From: Ooceraea biroi
Lineage: Eukaryota > Arthropoda > Insecta > Hymenoptera > Formicidae
Assembly: GCF_003672135.1 (NCBI RefSeq)
Contig: NC_039516.1
Location: forward strand, 9,655,838 to 9,719,837
Direction of reading: 5' to 3'
DNA length: 64,000 nucleotides
The notes beneath the pieces are model-generated. The model worked only from the letters and a program-made list of their open reading frames with translations. It had not been told where the DNA came from and did no database searches. A program made the position numbers and the translations under genes. Positions 24,149-38,900 of the stretch are shown here, in pieces (the stretch's first letter is position 1; each line of letters begins with the position of its first letter).

Positions 24149-25360
24149 TCAAATTTTTATTAAACCGCCGGGTAACGTAATCCGTGTAATTTTGTGCAAA
24201 TTGCACGATTCATGCACGTTCGCGACGTAACGAAGGGACCGTGGCGCTTTAATGCACATGTTTCCATTAATCGTGGCTTTCTCGCGTACGATTCGCAAAT
24301 TCGCTAGTGTGGTTCCCGTAAATTCAGACCCGCAGCACTCGCGCAGTTTCCGTGAAATCACGCGAATATCGTGTAAGCGAGACTAAAAATGTGAATTACA
24401 CGTTTTCTCGTTCGCTCTTTCTCTATCTTTCTTTCTTTCTCCCCTTTTTTCGCCACCATCTTTATGTTCCTTAATCGCCAGCCGTCTCCGTCTAATTTTC
24501 TTTTCATTTTCTACTCGTTACATTTATTTTCTGCTTGATGATTTTTCTGACATACTTGACGTACTCTTTTGCACTGCGTAATTACGAGCTCGCACCTCGC
24601 TGGCATTATGTCACTTGCAATTTTTTGTGGGCGCGCGCGCGACCTTCTCTTCTCGCTGACCTCCTTGGCGACAGAGATCATATTCGAGGACCTCGCAGGG
24701 TCAAAGGACTGCAAAGAGCCAAGCCCTTCGTGAACCCTGGGCTCTGGCAGTGATTCAAGTTTGGCCTCGATATCGCGCAAGTGCCGCGTGCATCCGCGAT
24801 TACGATCGATACTCCAACTCCCTCGGGCAGGATTTGTGGCCAAGCCGGATGACTGAAATCGAGTCAATCAGGTCCGCAGGATTGCGGGAATGCCGTAGAA
24901 CTTTCTTCGGATTTCACGCGGACTTGCGTAAAGCCAATCAGATGCAAAAAAAGGACATTTTTGCAATCGAATACTGCTTATTCGAAACTAATGCGATTTT
25001 CACAGTGGTTGTATATAAATAAAATAAAATATTTTCGTTGAAATTGATTGTACTTCTCATATTCTATCGTGTTGAAGGAATGTTTAGCAATTAATGCAAT
25101 GCGACATTTGTGGAGAAAATAGATACGTGATCCTATACTGCCCGATTCATCTTTCTCATTGCGCGCAGATGCGAGGTCAAACAATATTTGGCGAGTCCGC
25201 ATTAGGAGAAAATTTATTCTAAACACGGAATTAATTTGATCGAACCTTGTCGTCGGGATCTCGTCAATTTTATAGAGATCAGAGGCTTCATGCAGTCAGG
25301 AATTCCGAAAGCCACCGACATGGCTTCACTAGACAACACGCGCGGAATCGGAGCACCAAT

Positions 25361-25376
25361 GACGACGACGACGACA
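25361..25376 (+). repeat. (GAC)n microsatellite
   Basis: Five GAC units are followed by diverged copies (AAC, GAT). Confidence 0.7.
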
Positions 25377-25592
25377 ACGATAACATGATTAAATTACAAA
25401 CGCGCTCCGCATTTGGCGCTTGAATCTTTTGTAGGGCGCGTATACGCCGTTGCGAGAATACCGCGTCTTCCTCATCGCCAATCTACCTCCTACTACTTCC
25501 GCCAGTAATTAATCTTCCATCTATAGGGAGACTGACGATGGCTCACGCGCCCACCTCGAGTGGCTCATGTATGCTTGATGCACGTAGCTCAA

Positions 25593-25625
25593 AGTTGGCG
25601 AACAGTTGGCGAACAGTTGGCGAAC
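25593..25625 (+). repeat. Three exact 11-bp tandem repeats
   Basis: AGTTGGCGAAC occurs three times in direct succession. Confidence 0.85.
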
Positions 25626-28010
25626 AATCGCAAAGTTGCAGGCAACGGTGTCCTCGGCCCGGTGCAGACGCCAAATCGAAATAGGAACGCGAGCGAGCAA
25701 CTGATCACGAGGAACTCCAGAAATCTGTTACAATGCGCCGAAACTCGCTTAGCGCTTGTCGGAAACTGACGAACGGATTTTTGGGCTCCCAAACGGTACA
25801 TCAAACAATCAAACGCCACTCAAATTCAAATATTTGAGCATAAGTGACTGGTTCTCTTCTCTAGAGAATGTCGCAATATTGAAACAAGTAATCAAATACG
25901 TACGTATAATGGCTGCTATTAATACGTACATGCTCGCGAAACGCGAAGGAGTAAATTCGCATATTGCGCGTAAAAATTTAATTTGTTGAAATATATGTGC
26001 TGCCATATTGGAAGGCAGTTGCATATAAGAAAGTTGCATTTAGGAAAAATACCAATTTAAGTAAACTTTGACAGGATTCGTAAAATAGAAAGGTATTATA
26101 ATATAAATATTAATTATATAGAGACCTAGATAGATTGAAGACCAGGTTTTTGCTTAAGTAAAAAATTACCGAGTCTCGTTGTTACAAATATAAATCGCAT
26201 GATACGCAGAATTTGCTTCATTAATATATCATGCAATACAGCTGAGGTGCATTTTTCGGGGGCACTCGTTGCTTCCCGCTAGTTTACGTGATACGCTTGT
26301 GAAATAAAATCTGCGAGGAGAATGAATATTTTCTCTCTTCTTTTTTGTTACCGAAATCCTGAATAACACCTGATGCCCGTATCTCCATTACTAGTATTTT
26401 TTAACCGCAATATTAAGACAAACGGAATGACTGTTATGACTCATGACACACATGCAATAATTACTGGCAACTGCAGTTAATATTAAATATTAATTCTTGC
26501 TAAGTTAATGATCCCTTCATTCCTTTTTTCATATTGAACATTTAAAAATCTTAATGTAAACATGATTCCGCCTGATTTAATCACTCCGAAAAGAAATTAT
26601 TATCAAATAAATGAATATCAGTACTCTGTTTTTGTAGCTCTTCATTATCATCTTTATACAGTGTGTTATATCGCTTTGATACCGTAACGTGATGAGACTC
26701 AAGATCCACAGCATCCTCATGCATCCAGCTAGTCTCGCATCAAGAGCAGTATTGGGCGCACGTGTTTTAATTTCCAGCTGCTTAACTTTCGTTCGCTGCA
26801 TGCCGCTTGTGTAAGGGTGACACACGCACACATACACACACATGCTCATATAGGCCATATTAAGCGTTGATACAACGTGCATTTACGGCGCGATAAAGCC
26901 GAAGCGCAGTTTTGCAAGAAAAGCTCATACGCTCGCACTGGCATCACACGTGCGGTACATTTACCGGAGAGAGAAGTAGGAGCAGGAGGAGGAGGAGATG
27001 GAAAGGGTGCACGAGACGCACATTATTTTCCAGGCATATACATTCTACGTTACATATGCAGGGCCGCATCTATCCAAGAGTGCAGGTACAAAGAGTATGG
27101 AACCGAATCATCTAGCAAAATTAAAACGGTGACAGTAATTACATAACAATGATGATATGTAATTACATGACACATTTTGCAATGCTCCGTGATTAAATTA
27201 TATTATACAGCAAAGCCTTAATAGGTATCAAACCTATATATTTCACGAAATTATTTCATTATCGTTATCAAATATCTGTCTTACCAGTGACATCGGATAA
27301 AAATTAAGATCACCAAATAGCACTTTCTAAATTTATTTTTAAACATATTAATAATAAAGTAAGGGAGAGATACAGTGAGAAGAACTAGAGTCCATTTTGT
27401 CTCGATAAAAACGATAAATTTTTACAAAAGAGTTGATATGATTTAGCACAGCCCTGCGTCATGTCCAGAAGAAACCCGAAGAAGAAAGGCCGACGAGAGC
27501 TTGCTTGCGAGATAAGAGGTACTTATCGCAGGTGCGTAACTGGAAAAATGCATCACGGCGCTTCGTTATGCTCATGTCTCGGCACGGATCTTCTTTCCCC
27601 ACTAAACGCCACTGAGAAACGGTGAGAAAAAAAAAAAGAGAAAGAGGCGCAAGAAGAGCGAGCGAAGAGGCGGACAGGCGCAAAAGTGCGGTGACGAGAG
27701 GTTCCTCGCTGGAAAAAGTCATTTCGCAACAATCGCGTTTAAAGAGATAACCCGCAGTGAAATAAGTTTCCTTCGTTGCGGATTCGTGGGAAACGAATTA
27801 CCAGAATCTATATCTCGTGACGGAAATTCCCCGTTCGCTTGGAAGCGATTAAGGTCTCAGCCGAGATAAATGAAAACCGGAAGCAGACGGGGACAAAGGT
27901 ATCTTTCATGTCGTGTCTAATGATCGTTCTATAGTCATTGAAAGAGTGATAACTAGCTATTTAAGAGCTGTCATGAAATTGCTTGGAAGTAACGGATATC
28001 AATTATATTA

Positions 28011-31000
28011 TTGAAGAAATATTATTTCAATCTCTTGCGTGAGCCTGTCACAGAATACCTCGGTGGAGGAATCTCCGCTGAGACTCCAGGGGGAAGTCGG
28101 GTATTTAATCGTACATTATTACACTCGCTATTAATTCAAGGTACGATCACGTCTCACGGGAAATCCATGTCAACAAGGAAAACTCGTCGGCGCGGCGTTA
28201 AAGGGGACGAGCATTATGTAACCAAGGGACGTATAAAGACACCGATGTTCGTTTGAATGCACATTTAGTAGGGAAAACTTGATCTCTGAATCGAAAAAGG
28301 ATACGAATGCGTCCGGAGGGATGCGACTAAGGTGCAATTCACCTGTAAATTGTCCTGTTCAAAAAAAGACTTATCTACGGAGGAAGTTGAAAACAAGAGT
28401 CCAACGAAAACGCGCACACAAATGTAGAACAAATAAGTTCGTGAAATCGCAGGAGACAGTGGTGGTCCTGCAGTCTCGATTTCGGTACGACTGTGGACTA
28501 AGCAAAAAACACAACCAATCTCATCTGCCAGATGGGGCTGAAATGGAAGGATTAATGGAACCCGTTAATGGATAGGTGTACTTAGCGCGTTCTTTATCTT
28601 ATCTGTTTTTTTTTAAAGATTTAGAACTGTTTAATAATTACGATTTTGGGTAAACGAGTCAGCTAATTTTCTGCTTAAAACATGTCAAATTCACTAGGAT
28701 TACCACAGGATTCTCGCGTGCGGAGGATCAAATGTAATCTTAGAGAGTCAACATCTTAGATCTGAAATCAGGAAATTAAGAAAAAGTAAAAGAAAGATAA
28801 TCCCAAAATAGCAGCCAGGTTGCGCGGAGCAAATTTCACTGAAAAATTCATTCCCATGGATTACACATTACAAATTCGTCGTGATATCATCCTTTCAGTC
28901 GTATCATCCGGGATCTGCCACACACAAACCTGCTAAATTTCTCAACAAGACTCTTAAAGTGACGGCAGAGGAGACAGAAACCACAAATAACTACCTCATT
29001 TTCAGATAATCTGCAGTCTGCAGTCTGAAAGAAAAACAATTGAGACTTGCGACTTGATCGTAGACTGCAAAAATAAGACAAACGAGAATGTCGAGTTTTG
29101 ATTCAGCTTTTCTTATCGATAAAAATCCCGCCAACGTCGCTATCGATCACGCAATCATCCCTCTCGAATTCGAGGTCGTGCCGGAAACGTCACGACGGAC
29201 ATGCTAAAACACGAACGCATAATGCGCCCTCGCCGCTCGGTGCACCGCACGAAAGAAAGCACGCGCTAAGAAGAGGGGTTGCGACTCGAGGGAGACAGGG
29301 GAGCGCAGGTAAGGAGGGAAATTTGCGAGAGCGCCGGCTAAGGGTGTAACCCGGTCGATAAACCGGGGTGGGTGCGGTCTTCCCTCATCCCCCTGGGCCG
29401 ACAACCCCGACCCCGACCCCGGTCCAGCACCCTCCTCCATCCTCTTGCTCCCGAACCCTCCTCACCCCCGCTCATCCGAGGCGACGACCGAACGTCGTCT
29501 CTGCAGCTGCAGTCGTCGCGGCGGAATTCCTCGTTCTCTTGGGGTAACGTCAACCCTCTTCGACCTCCTCTGCGACGTCAAATAATCTCTCTTTCTCTCT
29601 TCTTCTTCATTTTGTCCCCAGAGAGATGTACGACTGCTCGTGTGTATCTCCGATAAGCAATACGTCTCAGCGCTGGAGTTTCCGAAAAATTAAGCGACGA
29701 AATTGCTAGCGAGCTTCTTAATTCGAGCAACCTTTCCAAGTATCTTGGAAGTGAGGATTCAATCAATCACCAAACACGATTACACACAATTGCCTATTGA
29801 TCTATCAACACCATTGGTGTATTGGCAACACACGAGCGACTTACGACAGCTGATTGTTTAACAACGATATCTCAATACCATGTGCTAGATTATTAATTTT
29901 TAATCTAATTTTTAAAATTTACACACAAAAAATGTATTATATAATTTATCATAAATTCTTACAGATTGTGCGTCTTCGTACTTGTGATGTCGCGAAGGGA
30001 GAGGTATCTTTTAAGCAAAAATGAGAAAAAGTGGAAACGATACCGAATATCGATACTCGGTATGGAACGGGTAAAAGTCGGGACTCTTACCGTATTAAAT
30101 TTATGCATCCCCAGATGCCCACGGGAATGCATTCACCCGGCACGCACACAAACGCATACTGATCTGCGCGGCCTCTCTCAGGGGATAGATCGAGGAATGC
30201 ATTCCTGTGGGATTCGCGAGGTCAAACAGTGACCGGTGAACCGGTCGTCGAGGATACGCGAGATTGACGACGGCGGAGGGCTGTTTTCCCCGCTGTTTGA
30301 TCTCTCATTGTCACGCCCCGTCGGGTTTTCTCGCACTTCCGGGAGCCACGTGTGCACATGTATGTGTGCCCAACGGGACCGCTCCGCTTTGAGTTTGGGA
30401 ACTTGTGCGAGCGCGTATGCGCGGAGGTAATTAACGCGATATGTAACAGGAACTCGCAAAGTTTAATGGTGCGAGGGTGACTCGCCCGCAGCTTGTTAGA
30501 AATCTTCAATCATCATCTTTTGAATCGAGGTACATAGTCTCACGTCAAGTCACACGTCAAGCGATAGCTAATCATTGCTGCAAGAGAGAGAGGCGAGGAG
30601 AGATTACGTGTATTCCGAAAATTGAAATGAATTTGTGGAGTGAATATTTCAAATCAAACTCGTACATAATCATCATGAAAGATGCAATGATAAAGTCCTT
30701 TTTGTTATGGGGTTACTAATCTTCAAATGATCAAAGATATTTAATAATCGTTAAAATTACATTCGTCTCTGAATTCTTTCTATGAAGATTGTAAGGATGC
30801 TGTATCAATAATTTCGAAATTACTCTTTTCCAGTTTGCAGGAAATTCAACCTCGTATGATTCATTGTGCACATTGACCCCTTTCTCTCCCCCAGGAAGCA
30901 TAATTTGCCTGGCATACTCCAGAAAATAAACAGGTAGCGTTTCGGAGAAAATTCGCGAGTGAACTCAGGGAAGCGCGACCTCAATGGGGAAACTTCGATG

Positions 31001-34000
31001 TGGAACTTTATCTCGATTCGACGTCATCGAGCTGCCATAATTTCGCGGCTCATGGAATTTTGCATGGCTGTCGTAAAGGTTTATCCGGGAGGAAATTCGT
31101 CGGAAGCAGATTCGCGATTCGTCTGTCGATCGATTCTCGCACGGCGTTTCCATTTTGTGCGCATGAGGATTCAGCAAATTGAGATATATCGGAATCATAG
31201 AAAATTATAAATGACAAATGTCAAAAATCGCTTCGCTTGCCGCTGCGTGATACCTAATCGTGAAAAACGACTTCGCTATTGACTTGATGTAACGAGATTA
31301 CCGAGCGAGTTCTCTATGGAGACGCTTGAAACATCATTTGCGGCAAGTTTTACATTGAATTATCTGCCACTGGAGATAAAGATTAAAAGTTGAGGCGCGA
31401 AAAGATTAAGACTTCAGACCACGTCATTAACTCGGTCGCAAGTTTGAAGAATATCAGCGAAATTGTAATAAGCAGATTGTAAAGTTTGCATGCTTCTTGT
31501 CGCGGAAACTTAATCAAATAATTGGACGCGAGGTGCGTCGCGATCACGTGAGGGAAATGAGAAAATGATCGAAAACGGAAAGTTAACGTGGAGAAGAAGT
31601 TCGCTGCAGGCGCAGTCTTCGAACGGACGCGAAACTTTATTGTAAAATAGATACGAATTGCTTGCCAAACGACACTTTGAGAGGAGAATGTCTCGGCGGA
31701 ATTATTTGTCCGGAAACGTTCACGGAAGATTTAACTGGCGGTTCATGGTGAACGCTATCTTCGCGTCGAAAGTTTTAATTAATTGCAAGGTTTGAAAGGG
31801 TAGAATCCGCGAAAGTTAACGAATTCCGTGGGATGTCTTCCCACGGCGCCGCGAGTACGTAGTGAATTCTGCGGGATGAAACAGAGGAAATTGGGAAAAT
31901 GTGAAATTTTCATGGCTGGATACGAGGGAAAATTAATTCGAAAGTAACGTGGATTTTCGCGCACCGTCAATCGCTTGTCAAGAAATATAGCTCGTGACGT
32001 GAATTAGCAGAGTGGATATCGTTCAACGAAATTTAATTGATCGTCCGGTTTTTTCGCCTTTTTTACAGGGATGCAAACGTTGGTAAAAGGATATATACGC
32101 GAATAACTGTAGCAGAAACTATTTCACCAGAACTATTTGAATCGCTATTTGACACCTAGGATGAGCGCGGAATCGAATTTTTTTTCGCGAACAATTTGAT
32201 GAGAGCACTTTACTCGTTTCATGTTCGATATAAAATGTTGATAATTAAGTTGATTAAATTTCCATTTCTTTCCAAAGCCTGTTTTTACGTAAAGCCAATT
32301 TTACATGTAGTTTCTGTTAGAATCGACGTATAAAATTTACAAAATACTTATATCGATCTCCTGTTACAATTGCGTTAAAGATTACAATTTCGTCATTGCA
32401 ATAATAGACAAGCACAAGAGTGATGCTATTTCTTCTTAAAAACAATGCAGGTTTTAATATCAAGCGCGAGTGATTTTCGGCGCGATTGTTTGGGAATCCT
32501 GCCACGTGCTGGTTTCCGGTGAAATTTGTTTTCGTAACAAGTTTCTGTATGCGTCGCGTACTATTTGTTTAAAAAAAAAGAAGAATTTGAATTCGCTACC
32601 TTGTGTGCATGAAGACACAAGCTGCACAAATATTGATACCGATATTTGCACAGGCAGAGCAATGACGATCGCGCGCGTTATCCGAAGCACGTTTGCGGCA
32701 AAGGTAAGCGGAGCAGACGTGCAAGTGGTAAGAGCGGAGAACCGGGTTCCCTTCACTGTCGGAGGAACGAACACGAGCGCCGACGTCGATATCGCAGCTT
32801 TCTGCTTGCCGCCAGTAGTTACGCGATCCTCGTAACGTCAATTCAAGCCGAGTTTATCGGCGTCCGCTTATTTCATCTCGCAAGAATTGCGATCCGCGCG
32901 AGAAACGAGCAAAACAGCTGGAACGTCAGATCTTTACGGATTTCTTTGAGGCATTGGAGCAATATTGTGCCAGAAAACTTATCTATCCTTGAGATCAAGA
33001 TATCACGTTTGATATCTTGATAATAAAACACCTGCGTTCGCTCAAGTGTTTCTAATTTCAATTCTATTTTCAAAGAAGCAAAATTTGATGATCTTCGATG
33101 ACCGTCGCGTATTTTCTTCAAGATTTCTTGCTTTGACAAACTCGAACTCAATTACGCGGAATTAATGTTTAATTTCGTAATTATGAACGTTTTTAAAAAA
33201 AGGAAACGGGAGATTATTAGGACTTACATCGCTTGCGTACATTACTTCTGGTGACGAGACAAAATAGACAAAATCGATTTATAAATCTGCGCACTCGCGG
33301 GAAATTTGCAGCGTATTAGGATTATTCCGCGGGACGCGAATCGCGTGCAAGTTTAATTAGTTTTTACGTTAATCACGTCAAAGTACAATGTAATTAAAAA
33401 TCAATGCACTAAAGCGCTCCGGCGTGTCGACGCGCGTTATAAATACACCATGTAGTGACCTTTCGATTAGTCTGTCGACGAGCTGCGGTAATCACTTAAT
33501 CGCAAAAATCATGTTGCAGATTATAATAATGCGGGCATCATTTTATGAAATTGCGGGGGCACATTACGTCCATTATCGTGATGCAGCGCGTCTAGTAGTC
33601 CGACTACGTGTGTCATGCATTACAGTATTGATTACGAATCTGCATTCATCATCGCTACTGTTGGGCTTTTCAAGTGCTCACGATTTTAAATCAGTCATAT
33701 GTAGAAATTAATCGTGCCATCCGATACGACATTCTCTCTTTTATAGCACAACAAATGCATATAAATATTCAAAAAACTTGAAAATTGTTTGATTGTGAGT
33801 GTGAAGACTTTTTGATTGGCGAATTCCATAACTCGCTCTGCAACCGCGATATTTCTCATATCCTCGAAGATTACTGCTATTTCGAAATGCTCTATCGATC
33901 TTTCCCCTCGGATTTGACGCATGTCTGACTTCATTCTGTTACTTTCTACTTAAATAAGTGCACCCTCCACTTCGTCCAACGACGAGAAGATCGACCATAA

Positions 34001-34160
34001 ATGTCGGACTTTTTCCACATCCTTTTTCACCTCGATTCGCTGTATGATATTAACACGTTTCCTCATGTTTCCCGTGAAAACCCTTCATTGATTTTACATG
34101 ATCTTCTACCTTCCGTGCATCACAATAATAAGAAATGAAAAACAACATTGTTTCAATATT
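28011..34160. other. Non-coding stretch
   Basis: A GC-rich pocket at 29200-29560 contains CCCCGACCC-type near-repeats. No supported gene. Confidence 0.4.
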
Positions 34161-34532
34161 TTACAGTGTAAATGAAATCCTATTCCGTACGAATTAAGCA
34201 CAAAGCCAGTTGGATGTTGCAAACAACGTTCTTTACGCTCAGCCGCTCGATTTCCAGCGTTTCGAGTGAGCACGACGAGCTGACCGAGTCGCGCGCAGTT
34301 TTCAGCATCGCGAACTCAACCGTGATATTGCAGCGGTGTCCGTTCGGAAGAGACCGAGATTACACGCGGGTGCAAATGAACTTTTCGTTGGTGGCAGGTG
34401 GAGCCGCGTAATTAAAATACGTTGCGCGACAAGCGTGCACTGCGCACTCCCTGTTGTACATCGTCCATTGGCAAAGTTTTCCCGCATCCATCGGTTCGCT
34501 CGCATGAATTTCAGGAAACTGCGACGAATATA

Positions 34533-34533
34533 C

Positions 34534-34556
<23 letters not shown>
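34533..34556 (+). repeat. (GA)n microsatellite
   Basis: About twelve AG units form a clean run. Confidence 0.85.
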
Positions 34557-34564
<8 letters not shown>

Positions 34565-35234
34565 TACAGACGTCCGCATCGCGCGCGATGCAGCCCGGTG
34601 CTACGTATTTCTCAACTCGGATATATCCTTCGTCGATGGTAACGGAAGCGGAGACCTAGAGGGTGAAGAGAGCGGGGGAGTAGGCACCCTTGGGATTCGT
34701 ACGGAACGAAACTGCGCCGGGGAGCCGGCGGCCTGCTCACGACTTCCGGGCACGTAGTTCAGCTCTCGGATGAGAGAGCAGGAGAGTAAGGAAGCTTACG
34801 TCGGAGAGACCTTCGAGCCGTGCATCGGTCCTTTCTTTTGTCTTCATTCGCCTGTCCTCCTTTTGCAACCCCCTTTATCCTCCTCGCCGTCGTATCTCCC
34901 GACAGTTGCGTTACGTCGTTTGCTTCTGCTCGCACGAGGATTCTCTCTCGACGGACCTCAAGCCGTTCTCGATTGCGGCTCGATCTCGCCTCCTGACCTC
35001 CGCTACTTCCGGTTGCGCGTTCCTCCGTAAAAGGTGCGACGCCAAGATCGGAAACAGATATAAGAGAGCGCACAGAGGGGCACCCATTATGCTCTTGATC
35101 CTGACGGAACAAGGCATACACGAGTATACCGCCGAGTTTACCGAGTAAATATCCACGAGCAAATATTTTCGCGCGCATCATGCGTCAAGAGAGTCCTCCA
35201 CGTACGGACACATTGTGTCATATCGATATTGCTT

Positions 35235-35248
35235 GTATATATATATAT
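35235..35248 (+). repeat. (TA)n microsatellite
   Basis: TATATATATATATA lies inside otherwise mixed sequence. Confidence 0.7.
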
Positions 35249-35960
35249 CAGCAGGATCGAGTCCGCAAAGGTAAAAAGCTCAGCAACGCCAGAATAAAAG
35301 CGACGTGGAAAGCGCAATGCAGCGAATGCGCGCGACATGGGGAACCTAGAGAGCGACGACGGCCGCGAGAGCCACGAGAGACGGACGCAGGGAGGGTATT
35401 GGGGGTGAGGACACAAGAACAGATGAAGACAGGGACCTTAACTCTTATCCCGGCAAGAAACGGAACGGTCGTCGATTAGATCGACCGACGGGGTGCGGCG
35501 GCGAGTCGAGGTCGCGGCGAGGATTTCAATTATTCAGATGCGCTTCTCTCCGGCGACGTCTCTCGTTTCTTACGACGTTTCCCGGGCGCGACGACGGCCG
35601 ATCCCGTTTTTCCTTTTTCCCCTGGTTTTCTTTTAGCGAGCGGACGGTAGTATCATAGGATGACGATCGCCTCGCGTGATACATTCGTGGGTACGTCGCG
35701 GAACGACGGGGCGAACAAATGGAAACTGCGCTGCCTTTGAAACCGTCCAACGGTCGCGTAACTTGTTTTCTCTTTCACTATCCTCTTTCTCCCGTTCTTG
35801 TCGATTCATCGAACGAGCTGATCGTCGCCCGTAAAGGGCGCTTTTTCCTGCTCCGCCGGCCATTCCGATGCATTTCGCGTTCTGTTTAGCACAGAGGACA
35901 CATTGGGCCTCCTCTCGGGGTGATCCTAATTGCATCAGACTCTTTCATCGCGCTGAAACG

Positions 35961-38900
35961 CTTTCGCAAATGCATAAACGACTTCCCTGGTACTTGAACA
36001 AATTGTGTGTTCGGCTAAACGAACGTGAATTTAATTATCAGTCTTGAAATTGAGGTTGTTCCCTTTCTGTCTGCTGGCGCTGCAATTGATTCATTCCCTC
36101 TCGGTTCATTGTATCAATACCATTCACTGTTCATTTCGCGTAAGATAATTGAATTGGATTTTGGGAATATGAAAGACAGAAAAATATTTATAAGATACTC
36201 TGCTTTAAGAAAAATTCAAATGCAAAACAGAAATGGTTTCCTTAAATGGAATTACTTTCTCCAAAAAATGTTGAATTATATAATAAATATCAATATTCAA
36301 TTATATTACTTTCAAAACTAACATCATCGAATAGTCAGTTGAAGGGAAAATCAGGGAGACTTAATCGCCCTAACTTAATTGGCGGAAATTTCAAGTGCCA
36401 CTTCGATCATCGCTCAGCTTGGAGCGCACGATGCTCTTGCCATAACATTCAATTAACCTGCCGGAAATGGCGAAATTAAGACTCCCCCGTGGACAATTTT
36501 TCTTGACACGGTGACATACGTGGATTACCAAAAGTGAACTGCAATCGTTTTTCTCTCTTGACCCTCATAAGTCACATCACTGCGGCAGGGTTAATGATAC
36601 GCCAGTACCAGGTAGCAGGTGCCAGCCAGATGATAGCAGCCAGGTCCACCTCGGCGAAACCGTAATCTAGAGACGTCGGCCGTGAGCGAGAGCGATGTGA
36701 GAAGTACAGAAAATTCCCAATTGGTTAGGCGCGAAGAGACCATCGCCGTCATGTAACCCCGTGGCACTCGGGCACGTTGAAACATTTACGGAGGCCGGAC
36801 GCGTTCATGCCGCCGCGCTCCTGCATTTTCCATCACACGGCAAGCGGAGAACGCGGATGGATTAACTTCCGCGAATGCCTCCGAGGCACCGGCGGCTGAA
36901 TTAGGAGGCTGAATTAGGGCTGGCCGTTCCGCCGCGGCGAGCGCAATTTATCCGCGAAGATCGAAACGCACCGAAACGGCCGCGCCGCAATTAGGTCACC
37001 GATGCTCGGGTCATAGCGGGGATCAATTTAAAGGCCGCCACATTTGGGATAAATGTCCAGCCGATTATTTTCAAGCTGCAACAACCCTGAATTTCATTCG
37101 CGTGTGTTACGCAATATGTCGCGAATTGAAGAACGCGCGGAGTTTCTCCTTTCTAAATGCAGATAACGATTTAGCGCAAAGTCCATTAACAAATCCATTA
37201 TATTCGGAATATTGCACGTGTACATGGAATATGTTTGGTTTGGAGATATTCCATGTTCCATAACGATCCCGCAAAATCCGTCGTTTAATTGTCTCGGAAG
37301 ATCGAATCGCGGTGGCCCTACCGCAATTAGGTCACCGTGCACCGCAGTTGAAAATCAATCGGACGGTATCTACCATCTACAGCATCCAATACGACAAACG
37401 ATCAATCACGACTGGCGTAGAGAATGTATTTTCACCTACACTGCCCGGGACTTTTATCAACCACCTGTCAGTTACGTAATCTACAAATCATCAATATAAA
37501 TCCTGGAAAAGAGGATCCTTCTCGACTCCTGAACTCCTCCCTCGCCAACTCGTGATCTTGACAACCGAGGCTCACATGGGTTCGAGGTCCAATTGCGAAT
37601 ACCGCGACAAATTTCTGACAAATTCGTCGTATTTGCGGCACGGAAGCGTGACACGATTGTTGGCTGTTAGGACGGGAGCGCATTTTCCACAACTGGGTCA
37701 CCACGATGTTACGTTACGCTACAAGCGGCTGCTCTCCGCGTAACAGCAAGTGCATCCACACATCAGGACCGTTATCGTAAAATAACCGAGACAATTTATT
37801 CATTGCACACACCGCCCGAGGAGGCCTACGCCATCAATTTAAGAGATCCCGCCCACCTGCGGAAGATACAAGCATCTTTGACGTATCCCAAGATACCCCC
37901 GGGAATGAATGATACCTTCCGTTACCACCGTACGCTCGCGGTGCATTATACCTTCCGAGGAGTCGCTCGCATAGCGGTTATCCGCTCTCGTATCGTTATT
38001 GCGTCGTTGTGCCATAAAACTGCAGGAACGACTTAAAAAGCTTCTGCGAAAGCTAAAGTGGGGTACCAGACCGATCGCAGATCCACAATCGAGCCGAAGC
38101 GGACCGGCTTTTGTCCGGTCGGTGTTTGTCTCGTCGTGATACGAAACGTTGCACAATCCATATAAATGGCCTCGGTGTGAAGCGGATCGATAATCGGGAG
38201 AGACGAAAAACACCGTCCGACACGACTATTATATCCCCGCGAAAGTTCTGATGAAAGCGGGCGCGCAATAAGGGGGTCACGATATTGTGCGCGATGACGG
38301 ATTGTACGGAAGTTCGGTGGAACAGCGATTACGTTCGTGTGTTTGAGTCATTATCGTGATGCGAGCCATTATTTACTCGTTAGATTTTTTCGTCCACGAC
38401 GCTCGGTTCACATAGCGATCGTCTCTATATTAACGCGGTACGCAAACCAATCCCGAGACCATCATGCATTTCAAACTGGCTCTCCCGAATGCGAGAGTGA
38501 TGTTTCCTAACGACGTTACCTGTCATTAAAACGCGACGGCGTTTGGGAACGGCAAACAAAACGGGGGACCGTTCGCCGGGGCGCGTGGTAAATGGATGCG
38601 AAATGCAAATTAACAAGTGACGCCGTACCGGGAACGTTGCCGAAAAACGCGTCCCCAAAATTAACATTGATTTACCGGGTACGCCGTATAGAAACGTAAA
38701 CGGGTCGTGCGGAAACGTTTAATAATTGCCGAACGGAAATTCATAAATTTTTTCCTCCGCCTCTCGCGATGAAATATTCTAATTAGTTTCGTGGAGAAAT
38801 ATAGAAGAGGGAAGAGAGAGGGACTCACAGCGAGAGACGAGCGGCGTCGTTAATTGCGTAGGCCAATAGAAACGATGGTATACCACAATTAGGTCGCCCC

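Larger units (their letters stand above)
24152..28010. other. Non-coding, increasingly AT-rich stretch
   Basis: Besides the small repeats listed, 25980-27430 is AT-rich with no long open frames. No TE ends were recognised. Confidence 0.45.
34161..35960. other. GC-richer stretch with several short open frames
   Basis: Minus-strand frames at 34759-35181, 34911-35162 and 35633-35935 have ATG starts and look superficially protein-like. They overlap one another, lack convincing splice sites and are within chance length, so none is called. Confidence 0.35.
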